From Streptomyces flaveolus (GTDB taxonomy: Bacteria > Actinomycetota > Actinomycetes > Streptomycetales > Streptomycetaceae), in the NCBI RefSeq assembly GCF_000716535.1, contig NZ_JNWV01000020.1, forward strand, positions 186,001-250,000: DNA of 64,000 nucleotides, given 5' to 3'. This document shows, in pieces, positions 26,722 to 36,331 of the stretch. The translations under genes and the position numbers were made by a program. Position 1 is the first letter of the stretch. Every line of letters begins with the position of its first letter. A model generated the notes under the pieces. The model saw nothing but the letters and a program-made list of their open reading frames with translations, did no database searches and was not told the origin of the DNA.

Positions 26722-27234
26722 TCAGGCGTCCCCTTCGACGAGTCGGGCCAGTCGGATGCGGTTGATCTTGCCCAGCTCGGTACGGACGATCTCCCGCTCC
26801 CGCTCCGGCGCGTTGCCGATCCGCTCCTTGACCGCGTCCCGCATCTGCTCGCCGGTCCGGCCGGTGGCGCAGATGAGGAAGACATGGCCGAACTTCTCCT
26901 GGTAGGCCAGGTTCAGTTCGAGCATCTCCGCCTTGAGTTCGTCGGAGGCGCCGGCCATGCCGCGCTGCTCGCGGGCGGAGGCCGGGTCGCCGGGCTTGGG
27001 GCGGCCGATCGGCGGGTGCCCGGCCATCGCCTCCTCGAGGTCCGCGGTGGTCAGCTCGGCCATGGCGGCATCGCTGGTGGCGAAGAGGTCCTCGGGAGTG
27101 GCGTAGGGGCGGGCGGCGAGCAGTCGCCGGGCCCACTCGGTGGAGGCGCACGCCTCGTGGAGTGCGGCGAGGGCCGCGCGCTCCTCCAGATCGTTGAACC
27201 GGGCCAGGCCCGGGGGCGTGGAAGTCGACGTCAC
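26722..27234 (-). CDS. uraD: OHCU decarboxylase
   Basis: Converts 2-oxo-4-hydroxy-4-carboxy-5-ureidoimidazoline to (S)-allantoin. The 170 residues have the family's helical fold, with the catalytic His in GHPPIGRPKPG and EQRGMAGASDELK. I choose GTG 27234, with GGAGG five bases upstream, rather than GTG 27252. First gene of the urate operon; its promoter (-35 27307-27312, -10 27283-27288) overlaps a TCAACA-N3-TGTTGA operator. Confidence 0.95.
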   Translation of the reverse strand: MTSTSTPPGLARFNDLEERAALAALHEACASTEWARRLLAARPYATPEDLFATSDAAMAELTTADLEEAMAGHPPIGRPKPGDPASAREQRGMAGASDELKAEMLELNLAYQEKFGHVFLICATGRTGEQMRDAVKERIGNAPEREREIVRTELGKINRIRLARLVEGDA

Positions 27235-27282
27235 GGGAGCCTCCGTGGCCACGATGGGCCGTCGTGCTGAACGGGCTGCCGA

Positions 27283-27323
27283 TAGCTAACGCCCTCGGAA
27301 ACATCACGTCAACACTTTGTTGA
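27283..27323 (-). promoter_or_regulatory. uraD operon promoter with TCAACA-type operator
   Basis: On the minus strand: -35 TTGACG (27307-27312), 18-base spacer, -10 TAGCTA (27283-27288). The perfect dyad TCAACA-AAG-TGTTGA (27309-27323) covers most of the -35. Catalase has the same design with an almost identical sequence. Repression by blocking polymerase is the natural reading. Confidence 0.75.
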
Positions 27324-27386
27324 AAATTCCGCGTAACAAGCCGGGCCCGGTCCGGGCGGGTACGACAGCCCCCGCTTCCGCGCCGG

Positions 27387-27749
27387 TCAGGCCCCCTTCT
27401 CCCGGTTGAGGTAGTTGTAGACGGTGAACCGGCTGACGCCGAGCGCGCTCGCCACGGTCTCCACACCGTGCCGCACGGCGAACGCGCCGCGCGCCTCCAG
27501 GCTGCGCACGAGTTCCTGCTTGGCCTTGCGGTCCAGGTCGGCCAGCGGCCGGCCCTGCCTGCGCTCCATGGCGGCGAGGATGTGGTCGAGGGAGTCGGCG
27601 AGCTGGGGCAGGCGTACGGCGACGACGTCGACACCCTCCCAGGCGAGGACGACGTCCTCGGGGCCGGCCTCGTCGGGCGGCAGCAGCTCCCCGCCCATGG
27701 CGTCGACCAGTGGCTTCACGGCCGCGATGAACGGCTCGTCCCCGGTCAC
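27387..27749 (-). CDS. Helix-turn-helix protein, candidate regulator of purine genes
   Basis: 120 residues. The C-terminal 45 (KQELVRSLEARGAFAVRHGVETVASALGVSRFTVYNYLNRE) form a clear helix-turn-helix like the YheO/Fis-type tail. The N-terminal 75 (PFIAAVKPLVDAMGGELLPPDEAGPEDVVLAWEGVDVVAVRLPQ) resemble a shortened YheO-type PAS-like sensor. It starts with GTG at 27749, which overlaps the stop of the upstream gene by four bases, and ends 152 bases before uraD starts. Its place between uraD and hyi makes it a candidate for the TCAACA operators, but nothing proves that. Confidence 0.82.
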   Translation of the reverse strand: MTGDEPFIAAVKPLVDAMGGELLPPDEAGPEDVVLAWEGVDVVAVRLPQLADSLDHILAAMERRQGRPLADLDRKAKQELVRSLEARGAFAVRHGVETVASALGVSRFTVYNYLNREKGA

Positions 27750-28021
27750 CTGCCGCCCTCCGCGGTCTCGTCGCCGTTCGCGTCGTCGATCACGTTGACC
27801 TGGAGCGAGACCCGGGTGGCGCCGGCCTCCAGGGTCTTGCGCAGCAGCGCGTCGACCGCCGTGAGCACGCGATCGGCGCCGCCCTCCGCCGTGTTGCCGA
27901 ACGGGCCGACGTCGACGGCGTCCAGCCCGGCCGTCTCGATGACCTCCCGCGCCACCAGGGCGTGCGCGGGCGCCTCGTCCAGGTCGAAGGGTTCGGTCGT
28001 GAACTCCACTCTCAATCGCAC
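27746..28021 (-). CDS. Small MTH1187/thiamine-binding-like protein
   Basis: 91 residues with a ferredoxin-like alpha/beta pattern: RLRVEFTTEPFDLDEAPAHALVAREVIETAGLDAVDVGPFGNTAEGGADRVLTAVDALLRKTLEAGATRVSLQVNVID. The order of strands, the Gly-Pro-x-Gly-x-x-x-Glu-Gly block and the closing amphipathic helix and strand fit the thiamine-binding DUF77 family. Gcl at 34360 needs thiamine diphosphate, which could explain the neighbourhood, though this is a guess. Starts at GTG 28021, and its stop overlaps the HTH start (GTGA). Diverges from hyi. Confidence 0.65.
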   Translation of the reverse strand: MRLRVEFTTEPFDLDEAPAHALVAREVIETAGLDAVDVGPFGNTAEGGADRVLTAVDALLRKTLEAGATRVSLQVNVIDDANGDETAEGGR

Positions 28022-28075
28022 GCGCTCAACCTAACGCCCGGCGCGGCTTTTCGGGCGCCCGGAGGCCGGCCCCCC

Positions 28076-28140
28076 TTGACAAGCTCCGACACCCGACGGC
28101 AATCTTCCATTACGCAGAAACGAACTTCCGTAATACGGAA
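28076..28140 (+). promoter_or_regulatory. hyi promoter with tandem TTCC-N7-GGAA boxes
   Basis: -35 TTGACA (28076-28081), 18-base spacer, -10 CAATCT (28100-28105). Box 1 TTCCATTACGCAGAA (28105-28119, one mismatch) starts at the -10. Box 2 TTCCGTAATACGGAA (28126-28140) is a perfect dyad. The two begin exactly 21 bp apart, so they lie on one face of the helix. They cover the transcription start, which suggests a repressor of the IclR/AllR kind. Confidence 0.75.
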
Positions 28141-28170
28141 TCTCGACCCACGGAAGGGAGCGCGGCCCGA

Positions 28171-29028
28171 ATGCCAGGTTTCGAGTGGAGCACCGCCGCA
28201 GACCAGCGCTTCAACGTCAACCTGTCGATCCTCTTCACGGAACTCCCGCTCCTGGAGCGTCCCGCGGCCGCCGCCGCGGCGGGCTTCTCCGCGGTCGAGC
28301 TGTGGTGGCCCTGGATCGACTCCCCCACGCCCGCCCGGTCCGAGCTGGACGCCCTGAAGAAGGCGATCGAGGACGCGGGAGTCCGGCTCACGGGCCTGAA
28401 CTTCTACGCCGGCCGGCTCCCGGGCCCGGACCGCGGCGCCCTGTCGGTCCCGGGCGCGGAGTCGGAGAGGTTCCGCGCCAACGTCGACGTCGCCGCCGAC
28501 TTCGCGGCCTCCGTCGGCTGCACGGCGCTCAACGCGCTGTACGGCAACCGCGTCGAGGGCGCGGACCCGGCCGAGCAGGACGCGCTCGCCCTGGAGAACC
28601 TGACCCTCGCGGCCCGGGCGGCCGACCGGGTCGGCGCGGTCCTGCTGATCGAAGCTCTCAACAAGCCCGAGTCGCCGCTGTACCCGCTGGTGAGCGCACC
28701 CGCCGCCATCGAGGTCGTGGACAGGGTCAACGAGGCGACGGGTCTCGGGAACGCGAAGTTCCTGATGGACCTGTACCACCTGTCCATGAACGGCGAGGAC
28801 CTGCCGGCGGTCATCGAGCGGTACGCGGCGAAGACCGGCCATGTGCAGATCGCCGACAACCCCGGCCGCGGCGCCCCCGGAACGGGTTCGCTCCCGCTCG
28901 AGGACCTGCTCGACCGGCTGAAGAAGGCCGGTTACGACGGCTGGGTGGGCCTTGAGTACAAGCCGGGCGACCGCCCGAGCGCCGAGGCCTTCGACTGGCT
29001 GCCCGTCGGGGCCCGCGCGGCCCGCTGA
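28171..29028 (+). CDS. hyi: Hydroxypyruvate isomerase-like TIM barrel
   Basis: The 285-residue protein is an AP-endonuclease-2 fold TIM barrel like hydroxypyruvate isomerase, which interconverts tartronate semialdehyde and hydroxypyruvate. LLIEALNKPE, FLMDLYHLSMNGED, HVQIADNPGRGAPGTG and VGLEYKP hold the metal-binding Glu, Asp, His and Glu residues. The ATG at 28171 has GGAAGGGAG upstream. glxR follows after 28 bases. The promoter boxes link it to gcl and aceB, so it belongs to glyoxylate assimilation. Confidence 0.93.
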   Translation: MPGFEWSTAADQRFNVNLSILFTELPLLERPAAAAAAGFSAVELWWPWIDSPTPARSELDALKKAIEDAGVRLTGLNFYAGRLPGPDRGALSVPGAESERFRANVDVAADFAASVGCTALNALYGNRVEGADPAEQDALALENLTLAARAADRVGAVLLIEALNKPESPLYPLVSAPAAIEVVDRVNEATGLGNAKFLMDLYHLSMNGEDLPAVIERYAAKTGHVQIADNPGRGAPGTGSLPLEDLLDRLKKAGYDGWVGLEYKPGDRPSAEAFDWLPVGARAAR

Positions 29029-29056
29029 CCACCCTGTACTGAGAAAGGCACCCCCA

Positions 29057-29944
29057 ATGAGTCTTCCCAAGATCGCGTGGATCGGCCTCGGCATCATGGG
29101 CTCCCCCATGTCCGAGAACCTGGTCAAGGCGGGTTACGACGTCACCGGCTACACCCTGGAGCGGGAGAAGCTGGACCGGCTGGCCGCCGCCGGCGGTACG
29201 GCCGCCGCCTCGCTCGCCGAGGCCGTGCGGGACGCCGACGTGGTGATCACGATGGTGCCCGCCTCCCCGCAGGTCGAGGCCATCGCCTACGGCCCGGACG
29301 GCATCCTGGAGAACGCCGGGCGGGGCGCCCTGCTGATCGACATGTCCTCGATCACCCCGCAGACCTCCGTCGATCTCGCGAAGAACGCCGCGGCGAAGGG
29401 CATCCGCGTCCTGGACGCGCCCGTCTCCGGCGGTGAGGCCGGTGCCATCGAGGCCGTACTGTCGATCATGGTGGGCGGTGAGCAGGCCGACTTCGACCAG
29501 GCCAGGCCGATCTTCGAGGCGCTCGGCAAGACCATCGTGCTGTGCGGTCCGCACGGCTCCGGCCAGACCGTGAAGGCGGCCAACCAGCTGATCGTCGCCG
29601 TCAACATCCAGGCGTGCGCGGAGGCCGTGGTCTTCCTGGAGAAGTCGGGCGTGGACCTGAAGGCCGCGCTGGACGTGCTGGGCGGCGGCCTCGCCGGCTC
29701 GACCGTGCTGACGCGCAAGAAGGACAACTTCCTGAACCGCGACTTCAAGCCGGGCTTCCGCATCGACCTGCACCACAAGGACATGGGTATCGTCACCGAC
29801 GCCGCCCGCGCCGTCGGCGCGGCCCTGCCGGTCGGCGCCGTGGTCGCCCAACTGGTCGCGTCGCTGCGCGCCCAGGGCGACGGCGGCCTGGACCACTCGG
29901 CCCTGCTGCGGGCCGTGGAGCGCCTGTCCGGCGCCCAGGTCTGA
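29057..29944 (+). CDS. glxR: Tartronate semialdehyde reductase (2-hydroxy-3-oxopropionate reductase)
   Basis: Reduces tartronate semialdehyde to D-glycerate with NAD(P)H. The 295 residues match the beta-hydroxyacid dehydrogenase family: GLGIMGSPM at 10-18 (dinucleotide binding), DAPVSGGEAGA near 118 (substrate site) and KAANQLIV near 173 with the catalytic Lys. The ATG at 29057 follows GAGAAAGG. It is the second gene of the hyi-glxR unit, completing the Gcl branch. Confidence 0.95.
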   Translation: MSLPKIAWIGLGIMGSPMSENLVKAGYDVTGYTLEREKLDRLAAAGGTAAASLAEAVRDADVVITMVPASPQVEAIAYGPDGILENAGRGALLIDMSSITPQTSVDLAKNAAAKGIRVLDAPVSGGEAGAIEAVLSIMVGGEQADFDQARPIFEALGKTIVLCGPHGSGQTVKAANQLIVAVNIQACAEAVVFLEKSGVDLKAALDVLGGGLAGSTVLTRKKDNFLNRDFKPGFRIDLHHKDMGIVTDAARAVGAALPVGAVVAQLVASLRAQGDGGLDHSALLRAVERLSGAQV

Positions 29945-30048
29945 CGGCCCCTCCCGGACTTCCGGGCCGCGGCGCCGCTGACACCTGTCCTGTCGCGCCC
30001 AGGCGGCACCGCGGCCCGGAACCGCCTCCACCACGGCACTGATTCAGT

Positions 30049-30089
30049 TCAACAAACTGTTGACGCCCAGATCGCCCCACTCCTAGGCT
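30049..30089 (+). promoter_or_regulatory. Catalase promoter with TCAACA-type operator
   Basis: -35 TTGACG (30060-30065), 18-base spacer, -10 TAGGCT (30084-30089). The perfect dyad TCAACA-AAC-TGTTGA (30049-30063) overlaps the -35, as at uraD; the 18 bases TTCAACAAASTGTTGACG are shared by both promoters. Confidence 0.78.
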
Positions 30090-30095
30090 CCACGA

Positions 30096-30115
30096 AGCGG
30101 AAACAGGTTTCCGCT
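30096..30115. promoter_or_regulatory. Second palindrome at the catalase transcription start
   Basis: AGCGGAAACAGGTTTCCGCT has perfect 8-bp arms around CAGG and starts 6 bases after the -10. The arms are the GCGGAA/TTCCGC halves of the gcl box in reversed order. A second repressor site or an oxidative-stress operator is possible. Confidence 0.6.
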
Positions 30116-30138
30116 GACACCCGCACGGAAGGTCCACG

Positions 30139-31602
30139 ATGTCGCAGCGCGTGCTCACCACCGAGTCCGGCGCCCCGGTCGCCGACAACCAGAACTCCGC
30201 CTCCGCCGGCGTCGGCGGCCCGCTCCTGATCCAGGACCAGCACCTCCTGGAGAAGCTCGCGCGCTTCAACCGCGAGCGGATCCCGGAGCGTGTGGTGCAC
30301 GCCCGCGGCTCCGGCGCGTACGGCCACTTCGAGGTGACGGACGACGTCACCGGCTACACCCACGCCGCCTTCCTCGGCGAGATCGGCAAGCGCACCGAGG
30401 TGTTCGTGCGCTTCTCGACCGTGGCCGACTCGCTCGGCGGCGCCGACGCCGTCCGTGACCCGCGCGGTTTCGCGGTGAAGTTCTACACCGAGGAGGGCAA
30501 CTACGACCTCGTCGGCAACAACACCCCGGTGTTCTTCATCAAGGACCCGATCAAGTTCCCCGACTTCATCCACTCGCAGAAGCGGGACCCGTTCACGGGC
30601 AAGCAGGAGCCGGACAACGTCTGGGACTTCTGGGCGCACTCCCCCGAGGCCACGCACCAGGTGACCTGGCTGATGGGCGACCGGGGCATCCCGGCGTCGT
30701 ACCGGCACATGAACGGCTACGGCTCGCACACCTACCAGTGGACGAGCGCCGAGGGCGAGGCCTTCTTCGTCAAGTACCACTTCAAGACGAACCAGGGCAT
30801 CCGCTGCCTGTCCGCCGAGCAGGCGCAGGAGCTGGCCGGCAAGGACCCCAACTCCCACCAGACCGACCTGCTCCAGGCGATCGAGCGCGGGGTGCACCCG
30901 TCCTGGACCCTCTACGTCCAGATCATGCCGGCGGCCGAAGCGGCGGACTACCGCTTCAACCCGTTCGACCTGACCAAGGTGTGGTCGCACAAGGACTACC
31001 CGCTCCAGCGGGTGGGCCGCCTGGTCCTCGACCGCAACCCGGACAACGTGTTCGCCGAGGTCGAGCAGGCCGCGTTCGCTCCGAACAACTTCGTGCCCGG
31101 CATCGGCCCGTCCCCGGACAAGATGCTCCAGGGCCGCCTGTTCGCCTACGCCGACGCCCACCGCTACCGCCTCGGCGTCAACCACACCCTGCTCCCCGTG
31201 AACACCCCGAAGGCGGTCCCCGGCGGCGCGCGGAACTACGGCCGGGACGGCTTCATGGCCCTCAACGCGCAGGGCCGCCACGCCAAGAACTACGAGCCGA
31301 ACTCCTACGACGGCCCGGTCGAGACCGGCCGCCCGCTCTCGGCCCCGCTGGCGGTCTCGGGCCACACGGGCACCCACGAGGCGCCCCTCCACACCAAGGA
31401 CGACGACTTCTTCCAGGCGGGCGAGCTGTACCGGCTGATGTCGCAGGACGAGAAGTCCCGCCTGGTCGCGAACATCGCCGGCGGCCTCTCGCAGGTCTCC
31501 CGCGACGACGTGATCGAGAAGAACCTGGCCCACTTCCACGCCGCCGACCCCGAGTACGGCAAGCGCGTGGAGGAGGCGGTCCACGCCCTGCGCGAGGACT
31601 GA
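30139..31602 (+). CDS. Catalase (monofunctional haem type)
   Basis: Breaks down hydrogen peroxide. The 487 residues are the small-subunit (clade 3) length. [16 protein letters not shown] carries the catalytic His54, [13 protein letters not shown] the catalytic Asn near 127, and [14 protein letters not shown] the haem-binding Tyr. The ATG at 30139 follows GGAAGG. Peroxide made by uricase is the likely load: the promoter operator matches that of the uraD-uraH-uricase operon. Confidence 0.96.
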   Translation: MSQRVLTTESGAPVADNQNSASAGVGGPLLIQDQHLLEKLARFNRERIPERVVHARGSGAYGHFEVTDDVTGYTHAAFLGEIGKRTEVFVRFSTVADSLGGADAVRDPRGFAVKFYTEEGNYDLVGNNTPVFFIKDPIKFPDFIHSQKRDPFTGKQEPDNVWDFWAHSPEATHQVTWLMGDRGIPASYRHMNGYGSHTYQWTSAEGEAFFVKYHFKTNQGIRCLSAEQAQELAGKDPNSHQTDLLQAIERGVHPSWTLYVQIMPAAEAADYRFNPFDLTKVWSHKDYPLQRVGRLVLDRNPDNVFAEVEQAAFAPNNFVPGIGPSPDKMLQGRLFAYADAHRYRLGVNHTLLPVNTPKAVPGGARNYGRDGFMALNAQGRHAKNYEPNSYDGPVETGRPLSAPLAVSGHTGTHEAPLHTKDDDFFQAGELYRLMSQDEKSRLVANIAGGLSQVSRDDVIEKNLAHFHAADPEYGKRVEEAVHALRED

Positions 31603-31924
31603 GCACCAGGAACCCGCATGCGGCGTACGGAGTCTGACGGGAGGTCATGATGTCCGTACGCGGCCCGCGCGGCACGCCGGCGGCCCGGATGAGGGGTGGC
31701 CGCCGGGCGAACGCGCGGGCAGGGCGAGGACCGCGGTGGCCTGCGAGCCAGTGCGGTGGTGAAGGACCCCCGTCCCCTTCTCGACCAGAGGGAAGGGCGC
31801 CGGGCTCCGTCGCATCCACCGCGGTCCCACCCAGCCCCTCCCGAGGGGCCCACCCACCCCGTCCGGCGGCGCGAACGACCTGTCGCGCCCAGCCTCGCGC
31901 CGTCGGACGGCCACCAAGCGCTCC
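31603..31924. other. Intergenic region after catalase
   Basis: 322 bases between catalase and the convergent Shedu-like gene. A good GGGAGG before ATGATG at 31647 opens a reading frame, but its Pro/Arg/Ser-rich translation runs into the antisense of the next gene and looks non-coding. An imperfect CCCTTCTC/GAGGGAAGGG hairpin near 31775-31800 may terminate transcription. Nothing else is evident. Confidence 0.4.
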
Positions 31925-33142
31925 CTACACCGGTTCGACACCTCCGGCGAGGGAGCGTTCGGCGTTGTCCAGCAGCTCTTTGTAGGTGAGCACCTCGACC
32001 CGGGTGACGTGCGAGTTGAACGTCCGCAACGTCTCGTTGACCTCGCCCTCCGGTACGTCGGGGTGCAGACCGGGATGACCGACGAGCACCAGCGCGCCCG
32101 CTCGCCGGGTCTCGATGCCGAGTTCCTCGCGGATGCGGGCACGGTGCTCGTCCAGTCCGACGAGGTAGTTGACGGCCTGCCCGACGGCCTCGTGGACGTG
32201 CGCCGCGGGCACCCATGCGTGGCGGTGGCGTTTGACCAGCGGCGCGTCGAGACTTATGGCCCGCTTGAGTTCGACGATGTGCAGCGCCCCGTCACCGCGT
32301 ATGAGCGGGATGTCCACCTCGTCCCCCGGCACCAGCCGGCGCCGCGCGGCCTCGCCGACGAACCGGCCGCCGAAGATCCAGTGGTTCCCTTCGAGAGCGC
32401 GCTGCAGATCCGCCTCGGTGGCCGTGCGGTCCTCCACGACGGCCCGCAGCTCCTCGGGACCGGCGGCCCGACGTCGCAGCTCGGCGGCCTGGAGGATCAG
32501 CCGTCCCTCGCGGTCGGCGGCGAGCAGGGCCATGGCCTGTGGAGAGCCGACGATCCTGCGAGCCGACTCCGCCGGGTCCGCGACGTCGATTCGCTCGCTC
32601 CTCAGCAGCCGCTCCAGCCACAGCGAGATCTCGGCCGCCCCACGGGGGATCACGTAGCGCCCCGGGCGGTCGTCCGGAGCCCGCAGGAACGCGGCGTCCT
32701 CCCCTTGGGCCCGGAAATGGCTCAGCGTCTCCTCGGCGCTCGCGCCGGGATGTTCCCTCAGGTAGGCCTCGCCCGCGGCGACCAGCCACTGGTGCATGGT
32801 CCGCAGGCTGCTCGCCACGAAGTCACGGGACCGTTCTCTGCGCGCCCCGTCCTGGAAGATCCGGTACCGCTCCTCGAGATCCTGCTGGAGGATGCGGCCC
32901 TCCGCGTAGTCCAGTGAGTCCTGCAAGAGCCGGACGACGTGCCACTCCCCCGCCTCCGCCGCCGTCTTGCGGGCGGCCTCCATGAGCCTGACGAGTTCCT
33001 TGCCCTGTCTGCGTCTACCGGGGCTGCCGCTGCCCATGTAGGCGAAGACCGCGTCCACCGCCGACCGCACGGCCTCGTCGGCGGCCGCGCCGCGCACCTG
33101 CCCCAGCTGCCGCTCCAACACCATGTCGCTTCTCACGCTCAT
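31925..33142 (-). CDS. Shedu-type (DUF4263/SduA) nuclease protein
   Basis: The last 150 residues of this 405-residue protein match the Shedu anti-phage nuclease core: DLQRALEGNHWIFGG, then GDEVDIPLIRGDGALHIVELKRA with Asp277, Glu291 and Lys293 of the PD-(D/E)xK site, and AVGQAVNYLVGL with Gln322. HVEVLTYKELLDNAER-like residues close the domain. The first 250 residues are helical and unlike known enzymes; in Shedu proteins this part is variable and is thought to sense the trigger. ATG 33142 is my choice; GTG 33166 is possible, and neither has a good ribosome site. It stands alone, as Shedu usually does. Defence is inferred from the family. Confidence 0.82.
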   Translation of the reverse strand: MSVRSDMVLERQLGQVRGAAADEAVRSAVDAVFAYMGSGSPGRRRQGKELVRLMEAARKTAAEAGEWHVVRLLQDSLDYAEGRILQQDLEERYRIFQDGARRERSRDFVASSLRTMHQWLVAAGEAYLREHPGASAEETLSHFRAQGEDAAFLRAPDDRPGRYVIPRGAAEISLWLERLLRSERIDVADPAESARRIVGSPQAMALLAADREGRLILQAAELRRRAAGPEELRAVVEDRTATEADLQRALEGNHWIFGGRFVGEAARRRLVPGDEVDIPLIRGDGALHIVELKRAISLDAPLVKRHRHAWVPAAHVHEAVGQAVNYLVGLDEHRARIREELGIETRRAGALVLVGHPGLHPDVPEGEVNETLRTFNSHVTRVEVLTYKELLDNAERSLAGGVEPV

Positions 33143-33220
33143 GGACGTCAGTGTGGGTGTCGCCACTGACAGTCACCGTCCCGGCGTGCAGATCCGGTTC
33201 CCCCGCCGCACGCTGAAGGC

Positions 33221-33454
33221 ATGGCCAATCCGACCCACTACCCGCACATCGTGGTCCATCCCCCGGCCCTGGACGGTTCCCGGCGGGTGACCGAGGGGGA
33301 CGTGACGCTGGGGATCGCCTCGCATCTCGACGACGTCGTGGAGATCCTGCGGCTGGCCGATCTGGACCGGATCGAGGTGGAGCAGAGCGACCTGATCGAA
33401 TGGCAGGGCGGCGGCCCGGACGACTGGCCGGGGCTGTCGGAGCACGAGCTGTGA
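33221..33454 (+). CDS. Small acidic protein of unknown function
   Basis: 77 residues, strongly acidic (DLDRIEVEQSDLIEW, then a Gly-Pro-Asp-rich tail). It diverges from the Shedu-like gene with only 78 bases between the starts, so the two share a control region. I see no domain. It might be unrelated, or a small partner. The ATG at 33221 is preceded by a weak GCTGAAGG. Codon use looks coding. Confidence 0.65.
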   Translation: MANPTHYPHIVVHPPALDGSRRVTEGDVTLGIASHLDDVVEILRLADLDRIEVEQSDLIEWQGGGPDDWPGLSEHEL

Positions 33455-33614
33455 CGGCGGCGCGTACGGCAGCGGTCGTAGGCCTGGTGCGCAACCCTCA
33501 AATCATCCTCTGAAGACCGCGGCGGAGGCTTCAACCACCCCTGTGCCAGGGCACATTATCGGCACACGGGGCCCGTCGGCACGGGGGCGACGGGCTCCGT
33601 ACGGGGGGTGTCTC

Positions 33615-34277
33615 ATGAGCCGTACGACGTCGAATCCGCCGGACCCGTGCGTGGTCGCGCTGCTGCGCGGGGGCGACCGCGCAGCCCTCGCCGTCGCCGT
33701 GCTCGGGATGCATCTGCGCGGCGCGGTCGAGGCGGGCCGGCCGGGCACACTGCGCAAGACAGCGACCGGTGACGCCGGGCCCTTCCGGCATCCGCTGGAG
33801 AAGGCCGTCCGTACCGCCCTGTACCGGCCCGCCGGTCCCCGGGAGCTGCCCGGCCGCGCGGTGGTGCGGCGGGCACTCGCCCGGATGCGGGCCGAGCTGG
33901 CGGCGGAGGGGCTGCTGCGGCTGCGGCCGCCCGGCCGCACCCGTGCCGCCCGCCGTCTGCTGGCGGACCTCCGCGAGCGCCGTCCGCTCCCCGAGGGCCC
34001 GGACGGGCTGCCGGAGGACGAGGTGCTGCTCGCCGTCGCGCTGTACGGCGGGCGGGCCCTGACCGTCCTCGCACCGCGTTTCGCCCGGGAGGCGGGGCTC
34101 ACGGGCCGGGGTGCGCTCGCGGACGAGGGCCGCTTCCCGTTCGGCCGGGGCACCGTCTTCCGGTACGTCGTGGGGGACGAGGCCATCTGGGACGGCGGTG
34201 GCGGTGGGTACGGCGGGCACGACCACGGGGGTCACGACTACGGGGGCGGTTGCGGCGGGGGCGGCGGGTTCGACTGA
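33615..34277 (+). CDS. TIGR04222-type protein with Gly-rich tail
   Basis: The 220-residue protein fits the TIGR04222 family, known by a conserved N-terminal helical domain and a low-complexity tail. The body (RRALARMRAELAAEGLLRLRPPGRTRAARRLLADLRE, EVLLAVALYGGRALTVLAP) is Arg/Ala/Leu-rich. The last 30 residues are Gly with His, Asp, Tyr and one Cys (GGYGGHDHGGHDYGGGCGG). Many members have membrane helices, but I see none that is convincing here, so this may be a short form. The ATG at 33615 follows GGGGGG. Function unknown. Confidence 0.75.
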   Translation: MSRTTSNPPDPCVVALLRGGDRAALAVAVLGMHLRGAVEAGRPGTLRKTATGDAGPFRHPLEKAVRTALYRPAGPRELPGRAVVRRALARMRAELAAEGLLRLRPPGRTRAARRLLADLRERRPLPEGPDGLPEDEVLLAVALYGGRALTVLAPRFAREAGLTGRGALADEGRFPFGRGTVFRYVVGDEAIWDGGGGGYGGHDHGGHDYGGGCGGGGGFD

Positions 34278-34359
34278 GGGCCGGCGGGTGCGCGTACGAC
34301 GCAGGGGCGGTCCGTCCGGATGACGGGCCGCCCCTGCGGTGCGCGGTACGTGCGGTGGG

Positions 34360-36147
<1,788 letters not shown>

Positions 36148-36211
36148 CGAGTACTCCTGCTTCGGCTGTCGGATGCGTACTCCCGTCGCGCCCCGCGGTG
36201 AGCACCCATAT

Positions 36212-36278
36212 TTCCGCATAGCGGAAAGTGACTTCTACTATCTGGAAGCAATGTAAGGGGGTGGGGCAAGGCCGTCAA
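36212..36278 (-). promoter_or_regulatory. gcl promoter with tandem TTCC-N7-GGAA boxes
   Basis: On the minus strand: -35 TTGACG (36273-36278), 17-base spacer, -10 TACATT (36250-36255). Downstream lie TTCTACTATCTGGAA (36233-36247 in plus orientation, one mismatch) and the near-perfect dyad TTCCGCATAGCGGAA (36212-36226). They start 21 bp apart, as at hyi and aceB, and cover the transcription start and leader. Confidence 0.78.
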
Positions 36279-36331
36279 GAGTGGTCCGGACACCGGCAAG
36301 CGCCGGACAGGAGCGGCCGGAGAGGAGCACC

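Noticed and set aside
31647..31985. Open frame with a good ribosome site after catalase
   Set aside because: The translation is low-complexity Pro/Arg/Ser, overlaps the antisense of the Shedu-like gene by about 60 bases, and has no recognisable domain.
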